Source: Medakamo hakoo
Taxonomy: Eukaryota; Chlorophyta; Trebouxiophyceae; Coccomyxaceae
Assembly: GCA_026636295.1 (NCBI GenBank)
Contig: CP089450.1
Span: forward strand, 310,001 to 374,000
Length of the DNA: 64,000 nt
Reading direction: 5' to 3'
The notes beneath the pieces are model-generated. The model saw nothing but the letters and a program-made list of their open reading frames with translations. It ran no database searches and was not told the DNA's origin. Shown one piece after another: positions 1 through 10,025 of this stretch (within the stretch, counting starts at the first letter, position 1; each line of letters opens with the position of its first letter). Both the position numbers and the translations under genes were made by a program.

Positions 1-1846
1 GAAGCCCGACCCGCCGCCGGGCCCGCCGCCCGCGTCCGTGTCGATGCCGTTGAGCACGCCGCAGAATTTGCCGTCGCCCGCCGCGCCCGCCAGCACGCGT
101 TCCAGGCCGCACCCGAAGTCGGGGCCCAACACTTCACGGGCGTACGTCGGGGACACGGTCGTGACGGCGTGCGCGAAGCGAATGCCCGCCTGGAGCAGGT
201 TGGCGTCGACCGCCCCGCTGGGGCCCGCGCGGCCCGCCGCGTCGGCCATGGCGTCCACGACCCCCGCCGCGGCCGGGTTGAGGAGGGGGTCCAAGCCGGG
301 CGCGGCGGACAGGGCTTCGGGCGACAGGCGGCCTTGAAAGGCCATGTTGTGGAGGGAGAGGACGACGGCGGGCGGTGGCGGGTGGGAGGCGGCGGGCGCG
401 CCGGCCCCGCCCCGCCGCCGCACTTCCAGCAGCGGGGCGACGGCCGCCGCCTGCCAGTCGTGCAGGTGCACCACGTCCGGCGCCCGGCCCGACCAGTCCA
501 GGAACGCCAGCACCGCGCACCCAAAGAACAGGAACCGGGCCGTGTCGTCGCCCTCGCCGTACAGCTGGCCGCGCCAGAAGGGCGGCGTCCCGCTCCAGGG
601 GCCTGGAGGCAGGCCGGGGCCCGAGCCGAGCGGGGCCAGCGGTTCCAGCAGGTAGACGGGCAGGCCCTCCGTGACGCACGACCAGACGGCCGTGGGCACG
701 GCCCCGCCCGGCGCGTCCCGCCACGGCACGCGCACGGTGGAGATGTGGCGCAGCTCCGCCAGGCGGCTGTAATCCATGGAGCCGTACTTGGGCAGGACGA
801 CCTCCGCCAGGACGCCGGCCGCCTGGTGCGCGCGCGCCAGCGCGGTGACGACGTCCGCCAGGCCGCCCACCTTGGCAAAGGGCGCCATTTCGGACGCGAC
901 GTGGAGAGAGTGGAGGCCCGGGCGGGCGGCGGCCAGGCCGCAGCGCCCGCCCAGGGCCGCGGCCGCGACGCCGTCGGGGGCGGACCGCACGCGCTCGTAC
1001 GCCCGCAACAGCGGCCCATCCCCCTGCCAGGCCAGCGTGCGGAGCAGGGCGGCAGCGGGCGGTGGCAGGTCGCCCGTCGCGGCCAGGGCGTCCAGGCGGG
1101 TGAGCAGGGACGCGACGAGCGCCCGGGACTCGGACCGCGCTCGCGCGGGCGCCAGGCCGGCGGGCGCCGCGCCGTCCAGCTCCACCTGCAGCGTGTAGTT
1201 GCGCCCGCCCTCCGCGGCGTCCCAGGCTTCCCCGCCGCCCGGGCGGATGGCCCGGAAGGCGGCCTGGATTTCCAGGTGGCCGGGCGCGGCCAGGCGGGAG
1301 ACGGGGATGGACAGGGCGCCGCGCCAGACCTCTGCCGCGCCGTCCTCCCCGCCCCGGCTCAGCGCCACGTCCACCGTGTCCTGCCACCCCGAGTGACCGG
1401 CGTGCAGGTAGACGGCGGCCGCGCCGGCTAAAGGGCCGCCGGCGGCGTCGTACCGGACCTGTGTACGGATGGGATGGGGTGGGATGGGGTGGGATGGGGT
1501 GGGATGGGATGGGTGCGAGCAGGCGGGTGTGATGAGGGCACAACAAGAAAACGCCCAGGCGACCGCGGTCCCGCACACACACCTTGACCGTGTAGCACGG
1601 CTCCGCCGCTTCGAAGACGACCCGGTCAGACTGGACGGTCAGGCCGGGAGGTGGTGGAGAGGCGGTCGCAGGCGCGGCGGCGGCGCGGACGGTGCGGCCC
1701 CGCCTGTGCGCAGCCGTCGGCGGCGCGCCGCGGGCGGTGGAGGTCGACGCGGCTGCGACGCGCGAGCAGCTTGTGCTTGCGGCCGATGGCGGAGCGAGCA
1801 GGGGTGGTCCGGGCGTGATCAGCCGCCTCAAGCCACCGCCAAGCAT
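1..1846 (-). CDS. starch synthase (GT5), C-terminus beyond window edge
   Basis: Two exons are modelled: complement of 1583-1846 and of 1-1458, phase 0 (AAG|GTGTGT donor, CAG acceptor). The C-terminal part lies beyond the left edge. GT5 starch synthases add glucose from ADP-glucose to the non-reducing end of glucans in the plastid. Seen: an Arg/Ala-rich N-terminus that could be a transit peptide; a beta-type module at about residues 80-190 with the Trp- and NY-containing pattern of plant starch-synthase binding modules (CBM53-like); the ADP-glucose motif KVGGL inside ASEMAPFAKVGGLADVV near residue 285; VVHLHDWQAAAV; and LNGIDTD at the edge. Only one binding module is visible, whereas plant SSIII usually has three, so the exact class is unsure. 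An in-frame ATG at 1879 is an alternative start. It shares a 217-base promoter region with the + strand ACAD gene. Confidence 0.88.
1469..1513. repeat. short tandem GGGAT/GGGGT repeat inside the starch synthase intron
   Basis: About 45 bases of purine-rich tandem units (GGGATGGGGT repeated four times, then GGGATGGGAT) fill the acceptor-side half of the 124-base intron. Read on the minus (coding) strand the tract is C/T/A-rich, so it may act as a long polypyrimidine-like tract before the acceptor. No gene function is suggested. Confidence 0.7.
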
Positions 1847-2063
1847 GTGGCGTGGCACCCCGGGCGCTGGGAGAGGCATGGCGGTCGGCCTGCCTCTGCG
1901 GCGAGGCGAATGCCTTGGCTCGCCACCAAAACTAGCAGTGTGCGCGCGAGCGCGCGCGCGCGCCCGAGCCGAGCACTGGTCCTCAATGTCTTTTTTTGTT
2001 TTGCGCTGCATTTTTCAACGCCACACACACCGCCGGGGTTTCGCTCTCCCGTCCAAACCTGAC
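1847..2063. promoter_or_regulatory. divergent promoter: starch synthase / ACAD
   Basis: A 217-base gap between two divergent start codons. It contains an alternating GCGCGC run (about 1940-1960) and T-rich stretches near 1988. No clear TATA box is seen. Confidence 0.5.
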
Positions 2064-3386
2064 ATGCTGTACTCCACAGCAGCCCGCCAAATCCTTCGCG
2101 GCGTGGCGGGGTGGCGTGCCGGAGCCGCGACAACAGCCTCTTTCCTCCGCGCGCCCGCTGACGCGGCGCGCACGGTCTCCACCTCGACCACGGCGCGCGC
2201 GGCTTCCACCTCCTCTTCCTCGACCGCGCTCGCGACCACGGGCCTGACAGAAGAAGAGGCCGACGCCCGGTCCCTGGCCGCCGACTTCGCGGCGGCCGAG
2301 CTGACGCCCGAACGGTCAGCCCACTGGGACGAGACCAAGACCTTTCCGAGGGACGTCATCCAACGGGCGGCGGCCCTGGGCTTTGGCGCGCTGGTCGTGT
2401 CGTCGCACCCGGCGGGGACGGGGCTCTCCCGCGCCGCGGCCGCGGGCGTGTACGAAGCCCTGGCCACGGGCGACGTCCCCGTCGCCGCCTACCTGTCCAT
2501 CCACAACATGGTCGCCGCGGCCATCGACAAGCACGGCTCGCCGCACCAAAAAGACGAGTACCTGCCGCGCCTGGCGGCGGCGGAGGCGCTGGGCGCGTAC
2601 TGCCTGACGGAGCCGTCGGCGGGCTCCGACGCGGCGTCCCTGAAGACGCGCGCCCTGAAGGACGGCGACGCCTACGTCCTGTCCGGTGAAAAATGCTTCA
2701 TCTCCGGCGCGGGCGCCGCGGACCTGTACTTGGTCATGGCCCGGACGGGCGAGCCGGGCAGCGGCGCGCGCGGGGTGACGGCCTTCCTGGTGCCGGCCAC
2801 GGCGCCGGGCCTGTCGGTGGGCCCGCCGGAGCGTAAGATGGGCTGGAACGCGCAGCCCACGGCCACGGTGCACTTCGACGGCGTGCGTGTGCCCGCGTCT
2901 GCTCGCCTGGGGCCCGAGGGCGCCGGCTTCAAAATCGCGATGGCCGCCCTGGACGGCGGGCGCGTCAACATCGCCGCCTGCTCCGTCGGCGGCGCGGCCC
3001 GCGCGGTCGACGCGGCGCGGGCGTACGCGGCCCAGCGCGTCGCGTTTGGCACGCCCCTGGCCGACAAGCCGACGGTCCGCGCCGCCTTTGCCGACATGGC
3101 GGCGGCCATCCAGTCCTCCCGCCTCCTGGTCCGGCACGCGGCCCGGTCCCTGGACGCGGGCGCGCCCACCGCCACCCTGGACGCGGCGCTGGCCAAGCGG
3201 CACGCGACCGACGCGTGCTTTGACGCCGCCAACGCCGCGCTGCAAGTGTTTGGCGGGTACGGCTACCTGCACGACTACCACGCGGAGCGCGCGGTGCGCG
3301 ACCTGCGCGTCCACTCCATCCTGGAGGGCGCGAACGAGATTATGAGGCTCGTCGTCGCGCGCGAGCTGGACCGACTGGACGGGTGA
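2064..3386 (+). CDS. acyl-CoA dehydrogenase, isobutyryl-CoA dehydrogenase (ACAD8) type
   Basis: Single exon, 440 aa. ACAD8-type enzymes oxidise isobutyryl-CoA to methacrylyl-CoA in mitochondrial valine breakdown, using FAD and passing electrons to ETF. Seen: an N-terminus rich in Arg/Ala/Ser/Thr (residues 1-60) consistent with a mitochondrial presequence; the FAD-binding stretch YCLTEPSAGSDAA; GEKCFISGAGAADLY, close to the ACAD8 pattern; AFGTPLADKPTVR; VFGGYGYLHDY; and LEGANEIMR, which holds the Glu used as catalytic base in this family. Length fits the family plus presequence. The ATG at 2064 is chosen because upstream sequence in the same frame is low-complexity and overlaps the divergent promoter. 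Assignment to ACAD8 rather than another short-chain ACAD rests on motif similarity only. Confidence 0.88.
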   Translation: MLYSTAARQILRGVAGWRAGAATTASFLRAPADAARTVSTSTTARAASTSSSSTALATTGLTEEEADARSLAADFAAAELTPERSAHWDETKTFPRDVIQRAAALGFGALVVSSHPAGTGLSRAAAAGVYEALATGDVPVAAYLSIHNMVAAAIDKHGSPHQKDEYLPRLAAAEALGAYCLTEPSAGSDAASLKTRALKDGDAYVLSGEKCFISGAGAADLYLVMARTGEPGSGARGVTAFLVPATAPGLSVGPPERKMGWNAQPTATVHFDGVRVPASARLGPEGAGFKIAMAALDGGRVNIAACSVGGAARAVDAARAYAAQRVAFGTPLADKPTVRAAFADMAAAIQSSRLLVRHAARSLDAGAPTATLDAALAKRHATDACFDAANAALQVFGGYGYLHDYHAERAVRDLRVHSILEGANEIMRLVVARELDRLDG

Positions 3387-3494
3387 GGGGTGGGGTGGGG
3401 TGGGGGAGGGGGACGGACGGGGGAGGGGAGGCCCGTAGAAACACGACAGCTGGGAGGAAACGCAAACCAACACGCCCCCCGCCCACCTCACTCG

Positions 3495-4643
3495 TCACCC
3501 CTCCTGAAACCCCGGGTCGGGCGCGGGCTTGCGGGCCGCCCACATGATGAACCGGTTTTTGCGCCACCGCTTGAAATCCACCAGGCCCGCCGCCGCGCAC
3601 AGCCCGCGGATGTCCGCCTCGCTCCACCACCGGAACGCCCGCCCGCCCGGCATGGACCCGCCGGCGCCGCCGGGGATGAGAGAAGCCAGCGACGTCGCGG
3701 CGTCGTCGCCGATGAGCGAGCCGAGCGGCGCGGCCGCGTCGAGGAACGTCGACCCGACAAAGACGCCGCCGGGCTTCAAGACGCGCGAGACTTCCGCGAC
3801 GGCCATGGCGGGGGACGGCCAGCAGTGCAGGGCGGCGCCCGCGTGGACGCCGGCCACGGCGCCGGTCGCAAATGGGAGCCGCCCCGCGTCCAGGCGGAGG
3901 GGCAGGTAGGCGCCCGGGTCGACGCCGTCGGCCGCCAGGCCGGCCGACGCTTCGCGCAGCATGGCCTCACTGAAATCGGCGGGGATGACGGCCCTGAACT
4001 TGCCCGACTTTGCAAAGCGGCGGGAGAACAGGCCCGACCCGCACGACAGGTCGACCAGGACTTGGCCGTGCGCGGGCGTCAGGAAAGCGAGCGCCGCGTC
4101 CGCTTCCGCGTCGGGTCCCGGGAAGCCCGCCCACGCAAAGCCGGCCCTCCACCCACGGTCGTAGGCGAACGCGACCAAGGGCGACTGGAAGAGCGAGGTG
4201 CCGAGCGGGTTGGAGGACGCGCGGGCGGGCGCCGCCGACACGCCCGACGCGGGCGTGAGGTCGAGGAACTCGGGCGCCGCGTCAAACGTGCGGGCGCACC
4301 GCCCACAGCGCAAGGGTTTGAGGGTGCCGCGACCGGCGTGGGTCAGGCCGGCCGCCGGGCCCAGGGGCGTCGTCAGGCAGACGGGGCAGACGAGGCCGGT
4401 GAAGGGCACGGGCGGCGGCGGGGCGGGCGGGGCAGCTGCGGTCGCACTCGCGCCTGGGTGCGACACGTCACGTGGCGCGGCGCGCGTTGCGCCAGGCCTG
4501 CGACCGGGCGACGGGGGCTGGGCGTGCGCGGTCTGTCGCTTTGGCTGGGCGCCTGAGGTCCTCCTCCACGCATGGACGGGCGGGGCAGCCTTGGCGGCCC
4601 GGGTCGCCGCCGCGGCGCGGGAAGAGATGAAGCTGGGAGGCAT
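3495..4643 (-). CDS. plastid class I SAM methyltransferase (At1g78140/At2g41040-like)
   Basis: Single exon, 382 aa from the ATG at 4643. An in-frame ATG at 4751 would add a basic stretch that looks like 5' UTR. Domains: a Ser/Ala/Arg-rich transit-peptide-like N-terminus (1-80); a zinc-ribbon-like pair of CxxC motifs (CPVC and CGRC, about 100-135); then a Rossmann methyltransferase with motif I LVDLSCGSGLFSRRFA, post-I DFSEAMLREA and motif III RVLKPGGVFVGST; and a C-terminal Trp-rich end. This order matches a plant and algal plastid family of UbiE-like methyltransferases whose substrate is, as far as I know, not settled. It is convergent with the ACAD gene (108 bases between stops) and divergent from a plastid glutaredoxin. 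Confidence 0.82.
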   Translation of the reverse strand: MPPSFISSRAAAATRAAKAAPPVHAWRRTSGAQPKRQTAHAQPPSPGRRPGATRAAPRDVSHPGASATAAAPPAPPPPVPFTGLVCPVCLTTPLGPAAGLTHAGRGTLKPLRCGRCARTFDAAPEFLDLTPASGVSAAPARASSNPLGTSLFQSPLVAFAYDRGWRAGFAWAGFPGPDAEADAALAFLTPAHGQVLVDLSCGSGLFSRRFAKSGKFRAVIPADFSEAMLREASAGLAADGVDPGAYLPLRLDAGRLPFATGAVAGVHAGAALHCWPSPAMAVAEVSRVLKPGGVFVGSTFLDAAAPLGSLIGDDAATSLASLIPGGAGGSMPGGRAFRWWSEADIRGLCAAAGLVDFKRWRKNRFIMWAARKPAPDPGFQEG

Positions 4644-4787
4644 CGGAAAGAAGCAGTGGGGACACGGAGTGTGCGCCGCGCTGGCCAGGGGTCTCCAGAC
4701 TCGCGTTTTTTTCTTCCGTACACATCCCGCACGCTCCCCGAGGACTGGCAAGCGGCTGGCGAGCAGCCCACCTCACACATCACACCC
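4644..4787. promoter_or_regulatory. divergent promoter: plastid methyltransferase / glutaredoxin
   Basis: A 144-base gap between opposed start codons of two genes that both appear to encode plastid proteins. The only AT-rich patch is TTTTTTTC at about 4707-4714. No TATA box was recognised. Confidence 0.45.
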
Positions 4788-5464
4788 ATGAGCGCCGTCG
4801 CCCTGTCTCGCGGCAGCTTTGTCGCGCGCTCCGCCTCGGCCTCGGCCTCGGCCTCGCTCGGCCGGCGCGCCGCAATCCTCGCGCCTCCGCGCTCGCTCGC
4901 GCCGCCCGCCCGCCGGTCGAACCGCCGTCGTCCCTGTGCCGCCCGGGCGACCTTCTCGTCTGGTGAGTGAGTGGAGGGGGTGGATGAGGGGGGACGTGCG
5001 CGCGATTGTGAGGCCCCCGCCATTTTTCAACCCTCCAACACACGCCCCCCGACCCACCACCATCCATCCCCTGACCTCTCTCTCACCCCGTTCCCGTCCT
5101 CTCCGCTCTCCACGCCCCCCTGCACCACCCAGACGACGCCTTCACACCGGAGCTGAAAAAAGCCATCGACGCCTTCATCTCCGACAACAAGATCGTCCTG
5201 TTCATCAAGGGGACCAAAGACTTCCCGTCGTGCGGGTTCTCGCAGACGGTCGTCAACATTTTCAGGTCGATGAACGTGCCCTTTGAGACGGTCAACATCC
5301 TGGAGGACGACCGCCTGCGCAGTGGCATGAAGGCGTACTCGCAGTGGCCCACCTTCCCGCAGGTGTACTTGAATGGCGAGTTTTTCGGCGGGTGCGACAT
5401 CCTCGTGGAGGCGTACACGTCCGGGTCGCTGGTGGAGGAGGTCGAACGCGCGATGGCGGAGTGA
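4788..5464 (+). CDS. monothiol CGFS glutaredoxin, plastid GRXS14-like
   Basis: Two exons, 4788-4962 and 5133-5464 (phase 1, GTGAGT donor), 168 aa. CGFS glutaredoxins bind a [2Fe-2S] cluster with glutathione and transfer it to client apoproteins; the plastid S14 type also affects redox signalling. Seen: a Ser/Ala/Arg-rich transit peptide of about 55 residues; FIKGTKDFPSCGFSQTVV with the CGFS active site; the TVNILEDD and WPTFPQVYLNGEFFGGCDI glutathione-binding segments; and a short acidic C-terminus. One domain only, normal size for the S14 class. Start and splice sites join a continuous family alignment. Confidence 0.95.
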
Positions 5465-5525
5465 CGCAGGGAAAACCCTTGCCAGGCTTTTTTTTGTGCA
5501 CACGCCCCGCTCGTCGTAGCTGGGA

Positions 5526-5539
5526 GGGGGGGGGGGGGG
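5526..5539. repeat. poly-G run (14 G)
   Basis: Homopolymer between the convergent stops of the glutaredoxin and the nucleostemin-like gene, likely in 3' UTR. It can form a G-quadruplex and may also be an assembly-sensitive site. Confidence 0.8.
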
Positions 5540-5662
5540 CGCCCGATTAGTTGTGTGTGGTGTGTGAATGGCGTACAGAAGGAAAAAACAATGACACAGG
5601 AAAACGACGACACGTCTGGACACCGCCCTCTCCCCTCTCCCCCACTCGTTTTGCTTTTTCTC

Positions 5663-7863
5663 TCAATCCATCTCCTCGTCGAAATCGAAGTCGTCGTCCG
5701 CACGGTCACCGCCCTTGACCGCCAGGGCGTCCGCCAGGGCATCAGCAGCGGCAGACGCCACGCCGCGCGCCGCTTTACCAGCCCGCGCCGCGGCTTTGCG
5801 CGCCGCGCGTGCCGCGTGCGGGTTGAACTGGCCCGGCGCGGCGTAGAGGGCCGGCGCCTGGGCGGCCCGGGACCCCGGCGCCGCGCCCGACGGGCCAGGG
5901 CGGGCAGGCGCGTCGTCATCGCTCTCGTCCGCCCCTTCCTCTTCTTCATCGCTGGAGGAGTCGCCGCCCCGTGCCGCAGGAGGCCTGCCAGTGCCGTAGA
6001 GCTCCTCCGCCTCTGCGTCCGCTTCGGCCGCGCTCGCGAGCTCGGCGGGCGCGCCAGCGGGCGCCGCGACGAAAAAACGGGAGGCCTTGGCGGCCAGGGC
6101 AGCCGCCGCCACCGGGTCGACGCGGGGCAGGTCGTCCAGGGCGGCCGTCGCGTCCGCGGCGTCGACGTCAAAGGCGGGCGCGGGCGCGCCCACGACCGCC
6201 GCGTCGGCCGCGCCACCCGCGGGCGGCGGCTTGGCCTTCGGCGGCAGCGTGTAGTACGGGATCCGCCCGCCCGCCCAGTCGTGGACGAGGACGCGGGCGG
6301 CGGCGTCCAGGTCGGGCGCGCCACCCGGGCGCAGGCGGCCCCGGGCGCGGGCGAGGGCGGAGAGGAGGTCGGTCGGGCTGGACGGGGCGGGCAGGCGGTA
6401 GTGCGCCGCGAGCGACCCGGGCGGCGCGCGCTTGAGCACCTCCGCCGCCGCCGCCTGCGGGTCGCCCAGGCCGTCCACGCGCGCGGCGCCGCGCAGCGCC
6501 AAATCAACGGGGCCACCACCCGCCGCGGCCCGGGACAGGACGACGCCCGGCGAGTCCAGCAGGGTGATGCCCTTGTCCAGGCGGACGGCCTGGGCCGACC
6601 GCGTGATGCCTGGCGCGTTGCCGACGCGCGCGACGCGCGCGCGCGCAAGCGAGTTGAGGACGGACGACTTGCCCACGTTGGGCAGGCCGGCGACGGCGAC
6701 GGTGATGGAGGGTTTGGGCGTGGAGGACGACGAGCCGCCCGCGCCGCCATTGTACGACGCGGCGATGGAGCGCAGCAGGCGGAGCAGCGCGTCGGCGCCC
6801 AGGCACGCGCCGCCGACGACCGGCCGCCCGTCGGCCTCTTCGATGGCGGGCGTCGCCGCCGCGCCTTCGTTGCGCGCGCGCTTCTTCCCGCCGGCGCCGC
6901 CACGTTTCTGGCTCAGGTTTGCGGCCTGGCGCTGGGTGGAGGCCTTGAACGCGACGGCGGGCGCGTCGACGCGCAGGGCGGCCAGCCAGGCTTCTGCGGC
7001 CGCCCGCGGCACCAGGTCAACCTTGTTCAAGCAGAACACGAGCGTTTTGGGCCGGCCCGTCCCGGAGCCGCCCGTCCGCACCGCCCGTTCTAAAGCCGGA
7101 CACCGGCAGGACGCCGGGTCCCGGGCGTCCAGCACTTCGATGACGACGTCCGCGGCCGCGACGACTTTGGCGAGCTCCGACCCAAACGCGCGGCGCGACC
7201 CATCGGTCGGTTGCTGGGCCGGCACGGGCGTGGCCGGGCCCGGTCCGTGCCCGTCTCCCTCTTCAGCGGCTTTGGCGGCTTTGGCCCGCCGCTCACGCCG
7301 GGCCGCCTCCATTTCGGCCGCCCGGGCCTTGTGCGCGGCCAATTCTTGCGCCAGTTCCGCTTTCAGCGGCCACGCAGACGGGATGCCCGGGTCGCGCTTC
7401 TTGTGCGGCTTGATGCCCGCCTTGGCATCTTTTTTCGCTTTTTTAGCCAGCTTGCGGTGGTGTTCCTTCACTTTTTTGATGACCTTGTACTTGTGGCGGA
7501 GCGTGGACCTGGTGTTGGGAGTGTGGACGGACGGGAGAGTGAGGGAGGACGGACGGGAAAGTGAGGGGGAGTGTGGCGCCAAGGTTGAGAGAGAGCCGCC
7601 GGTGAGTTTTTGGTCCGCCGTGTGCGCGGAAAGCGAGGCCAGCTCCTGGAGCTCGCTCTTATTTGGCGTGCAGGGCAGGGCCTGCCAAAACTGCACAGGC
7701 CGGTGGACTGGCACGCGCACGCGCTGTCCGTGCGCGCGCGGCTGCCATCGTTTTGGCGGCGGCGCAGCCGTCGGCTAGACGCGCTGCCGCCACTTCTTCT
7801 TCCCGCCCTCGCCCACGGAACGACTCACCGCTTAGACTTGGACTTCTTGGACTTCAGCGGCAT
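5663..7863 (-). CDS. NSN1: nucleostemin-like nucleolar GTPase (GNL3/NSN1 family)
   Basis: Two exons, complement of 7829-7863 (12 codons, ATG at 7863) and of 5663-7508, joined across a 320-base intron at CGG; 626 aa. Nucleostemin-type GTPases act in nucleolar assembly and export of the 60S subunit. Seen: a Lys/Arg-rich N-terminus (MPLKSKKSKSKRSTLRH and following) with coiled-coil character; a circularly permuted GTPase in the order G4 NKVD, G5-like KAST, G1 GLPNVGKSS, G2 PGIT, G3 DSPG; then the downstream helical domain and a long acidic tail (SSSDEEEE, DDDFDFDEEMD). The permuted order is diagnostic for the YlqF/YRG family, and the basic start plus acidic tail fits NSN1 rather than GNL2. Its divergent neighbour is NOP16, also a 60S factor. 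Confidence 0.92.
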
Positions 7864-8037
7864 GGCTGCTGCTGCTGCCCAGTACCGCGGTCAGGTCAGG
7901 GGTGTGTGGTCGCGATGCAACGCGACGCAGAGAAAGACAAATGCGAGTGAACGCAGCAGAGACGGGCGAGCGCCGCCGCCGCTCCTTGCACTCATTAGTT
8001 CTGACGCGAAACAAAGTCTCGGCCGGAAAACGCTCCG
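7864..8037. promoter_or_regulatory. divergent promoter: NSN1 / NOP16
   Basis: A 174-base gap between start codons of two ribosome-assembly genes. A second + strand ATG at 7862 overlaps the NSN1 start codon on the other strand and opens a short Ala-rich frame. I did not use it because NOP16 begins well at 8038. Confidence 0.5.
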
Positions 8038-8789
8038 ATGGCCGGCTCCCGTCGCCGCACGCGTCGCATGCGCACAAACAAGACGCGTGTCGGCGTCCGC
8101 AAAGTCGCGGCCCAGCAAAAGGCGCGGGCGCCAGTTCCCGTGGAACTCAAGTTTGCAGCCGCCGACGCCGCCGCCGCGGCCGGCCCGGCTACCCCGCCGC
8201 CGCTGGCCGGCGGCAAGCTGGCCGCCCCCGCCTGGAACGTGGCGGCTCCGCCCGCCCGCAATTACGCTGCGGCGGGCCTAGCCGTCAATCCGAACAAGCG
8301 GACGGGCAGGAATGCACCGACGGGCGGGGCCGGCATTGAGGTGAGGTGGCTGGATGGGCGCGTGGTCTCTCTCCAGGCGCGGGCACACGCGCCACCCCGT
8401 CCGTTTTCTCACGCCGTCAACCAACCAACCATCACCAGGCGAAAGCCGCGGCCATCGCGGCTGGCACGCTGCCCTACACCGCCTCCGACGACGACGACGA
8501 TTTACGCGCCGCAGAGGGAAAACCGCGGCTGGATGGGTCGCGCCGCACGCCGCACGCCGCTCTGACCGCGACACAAGCTTCCGTCGTCGCCCGCCTGGTC
8601 GCCGCGCACGGCGAGGACGTGGGCGCCATGGCGCGCGACACCAAACTCAACAGGATGCTGCTGCCGCCGAGTAAATTGAGGGTCCTGCTGGAAGCGTGGA
8701 AGGCGGCCGGCGCGGCGAGTGAAGGCGGCGGCATGCGGTGCAGGTTTGCGCAGCCCGTGAAGTCGCTCAAGGGCCGGCGCCCGTTTTGA
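8038..8789 (+). CDS. NOP16: nucleolar protein 16 (NOP16), 60S biogenesis factor
   Basis: Two exons, 8038-8340 and 8439-8789 (phase 0, GAG|GTGAGG donor), 217 aa. NOP16 is a small nucleolar protein of early pre-60S particles. Seen: the basic N-terminus MAGSRRRTRRMRTNKTR; the family core WNVAAPPARNYAAAGLAVNP (the W-x-x-x-x-x-x-x-N-Y/L-x-x-x-G-L-x-x-x-x-N pattern); an acidic patch of Asp residues in the middle; and the C-terminal segment MARDTKLNRMLLPPSKL, which matches the conserved end of the family (M-x-R-D-x-K-L-N). Length is normal. It converges on RCL1 with only 81 bases between stops. Confidence 0.88.
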
Positions 8790-8870
8790 AGGGGCACCCC
8801 GGACCGGGGAGGAGAGAGTGGGGTGTGTTCTTCCTGTAGCGCAGCAGTTTTGTTTTTCTTACAAGTCACC

Positions 8871-10025
8871 TCACGTCGCTTTCCGCGCCGCGTTGCGCAC
8901 GCCCGCGCCCACGCACGTGGCCGCCACCGTGCGCGTCCCCGGGTCGGGCCGCAGCGCGAACGTCACACCCAGCACGTCCCTGCACGCGCGCAGGACGGCG
9001 GCGGCGTGTGGGGTGAGCGGACCCGTGCGAATCTCGGACGCGGACGCGTCAGCGAGGGCCGCCAGAGTGAAAGCCAGGCCCTGGTCGGACGGTCCGACGG
9101 CGCCGCCGCCTTCGACGGTGGACAAGAGGGCGCGGGCGGCCAGCGCGCCGACCTCTTCGGGCGGCCGCGGCCGGCCCGTCTCCTCGTCCGTGCCCAGGCC
9201 CGGGGTTGCGGACCCGGCCTCCGCCGCCAGGAGGGCGCCGGTCGTTGTTTCGGCCACCAGCGTCACGCCAAAGCCGGGCGACGGGCCGCCCGTCGCGGAC
9301 GCGGGGCAGTGGTCTGTGAAAATGAAGACGTCTGCCAGCAGGGCGTTGAGCACGCCGCGCGCGCCGTCCACCGCCCGCGCCGCCAGGGACGGCGACGTCC
9401 GGGCGGCGAAGGCGACGCCGCGCACCCGCCGCACCAGGCCCTCCTCCGTCAGGGAGACGGGCGGCAAGCCGCGCAGGGCGGGCGCGGTGAAGGCCGCCTC
9501 GCCGCCGCCGGCCGGGTGCACGCCCCGCCGCACCAGGCGCAGGGACAGCTCTCCGACCGCGCCGCCGGCGAGGAGCGACGTCGCCGCGTCCACGCCGGCA
9601 CCCAGGCCAGCCGCACGGCGGACTAAGGGCAGGGTGGCCGCCCGCCAGGCGTCGACGGACGGGTCGGACCCGCCGTCGGTGACGCCCTGGAGCGTCGCGG
9701 CAACAGGCTTGCGCGCAAAGAGGGAAATGAGGAGCAGCGGTTCCAGGTAGTACGACAGCCCGCGGCCCGGGTGGCAGGCGTGCGTGAACGCCCCGCCCAC
9801 GATGACGCCCGGCCTGTACTTCAAAGCAGTGCCCGTCTCATTGATTTCCACGGCCGCGCCCGCCGTGACTTTTTCGAGCAGGCGGAGGAGGGAGGCCTCC
9901 CACGGCCGCAGGCCGGGCGAGGTTGGGTCGTCCGGGCGGATGGCGTCCAGCCTCAACGGCCGTCCCGTGATGGTGGCCAGGGCCAAGCGGGTGCGCAGGG
10001 CTTCTGAGCCTTGCAGGCGGGTCAT
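8871..10025 (-). CDS. RCL1: RNA 3'-terminal phosphate cyclase-like protein RCL1
   Basis: Single exon, 384 aa. RCL1 acts with the GTPase Bms1 in the small-subunit processome during early 18S rRNA processing; unlike true RtcA cyclases it has no cyclase activity. Seen: the opening LQGSEALRTRLALATITGRP; PGLRPWEASLLRLLEKVT; the characteristic segment VEINETGTALKYRPGVIVGG; the GRGLSYYLEPLLLI motif; and VTDGGSDPSVDAWRA. These follow the eukaryotic RCL1 pattern rather than RtcA, since the RtcA catalytic His region near the C-terminus (H-x-x-D-Q) is represented by FTDHCP. Length equals the family norm. It is the third ribosome-assembly gene in a row. Confidence 0.9.
   Translation of the reverse strand: MTRLQGSEALRTRLALATITGRPLRLDAIRPDDPTSPGLRPWEASLLRLLEKVTAGAAVEINETGTALKYRPGVIVGGAFTHACHPGRGLSYYLEPLLLISLFARKPVAATLQGVTDGGSDPSVDAWRAATLPLVRRAAGLGAGVDAATSLLAGGAVGELSLRLVRRGVHPAGGGEAAFTAPALRGLPPVSLTEEGLVRRVRGVAFAARTSPSLAARAVDGARGVLNALLADVFIFTDHCPASATGGPSPGFGVTLVAETTTGALLAAEAGSATPGLGTDEETGRPRPPEEVGALAARALLSTVEGGGAVGPSDQGLAFTLAALADASASEIRTGPLTPHAAAVLRACRDVLGVTFALRPDPGTRTVAATCVGAGVRNAARKAT

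Noticed and set aside
1469-1513. Telomere-like repeat
   Set aside because: The GGGAT/GGGGT unit is not a plant-type TTTAGGG repeat and sits inside an intron.
134-2011. 625-residue open frame on the minus strand covering the starch synthase
   Set aside because: It fuses the real first exon to intron and wrong-frame sequence. The true second exon is in another frame, as the KVGGL and LNGIDTD motifs show.
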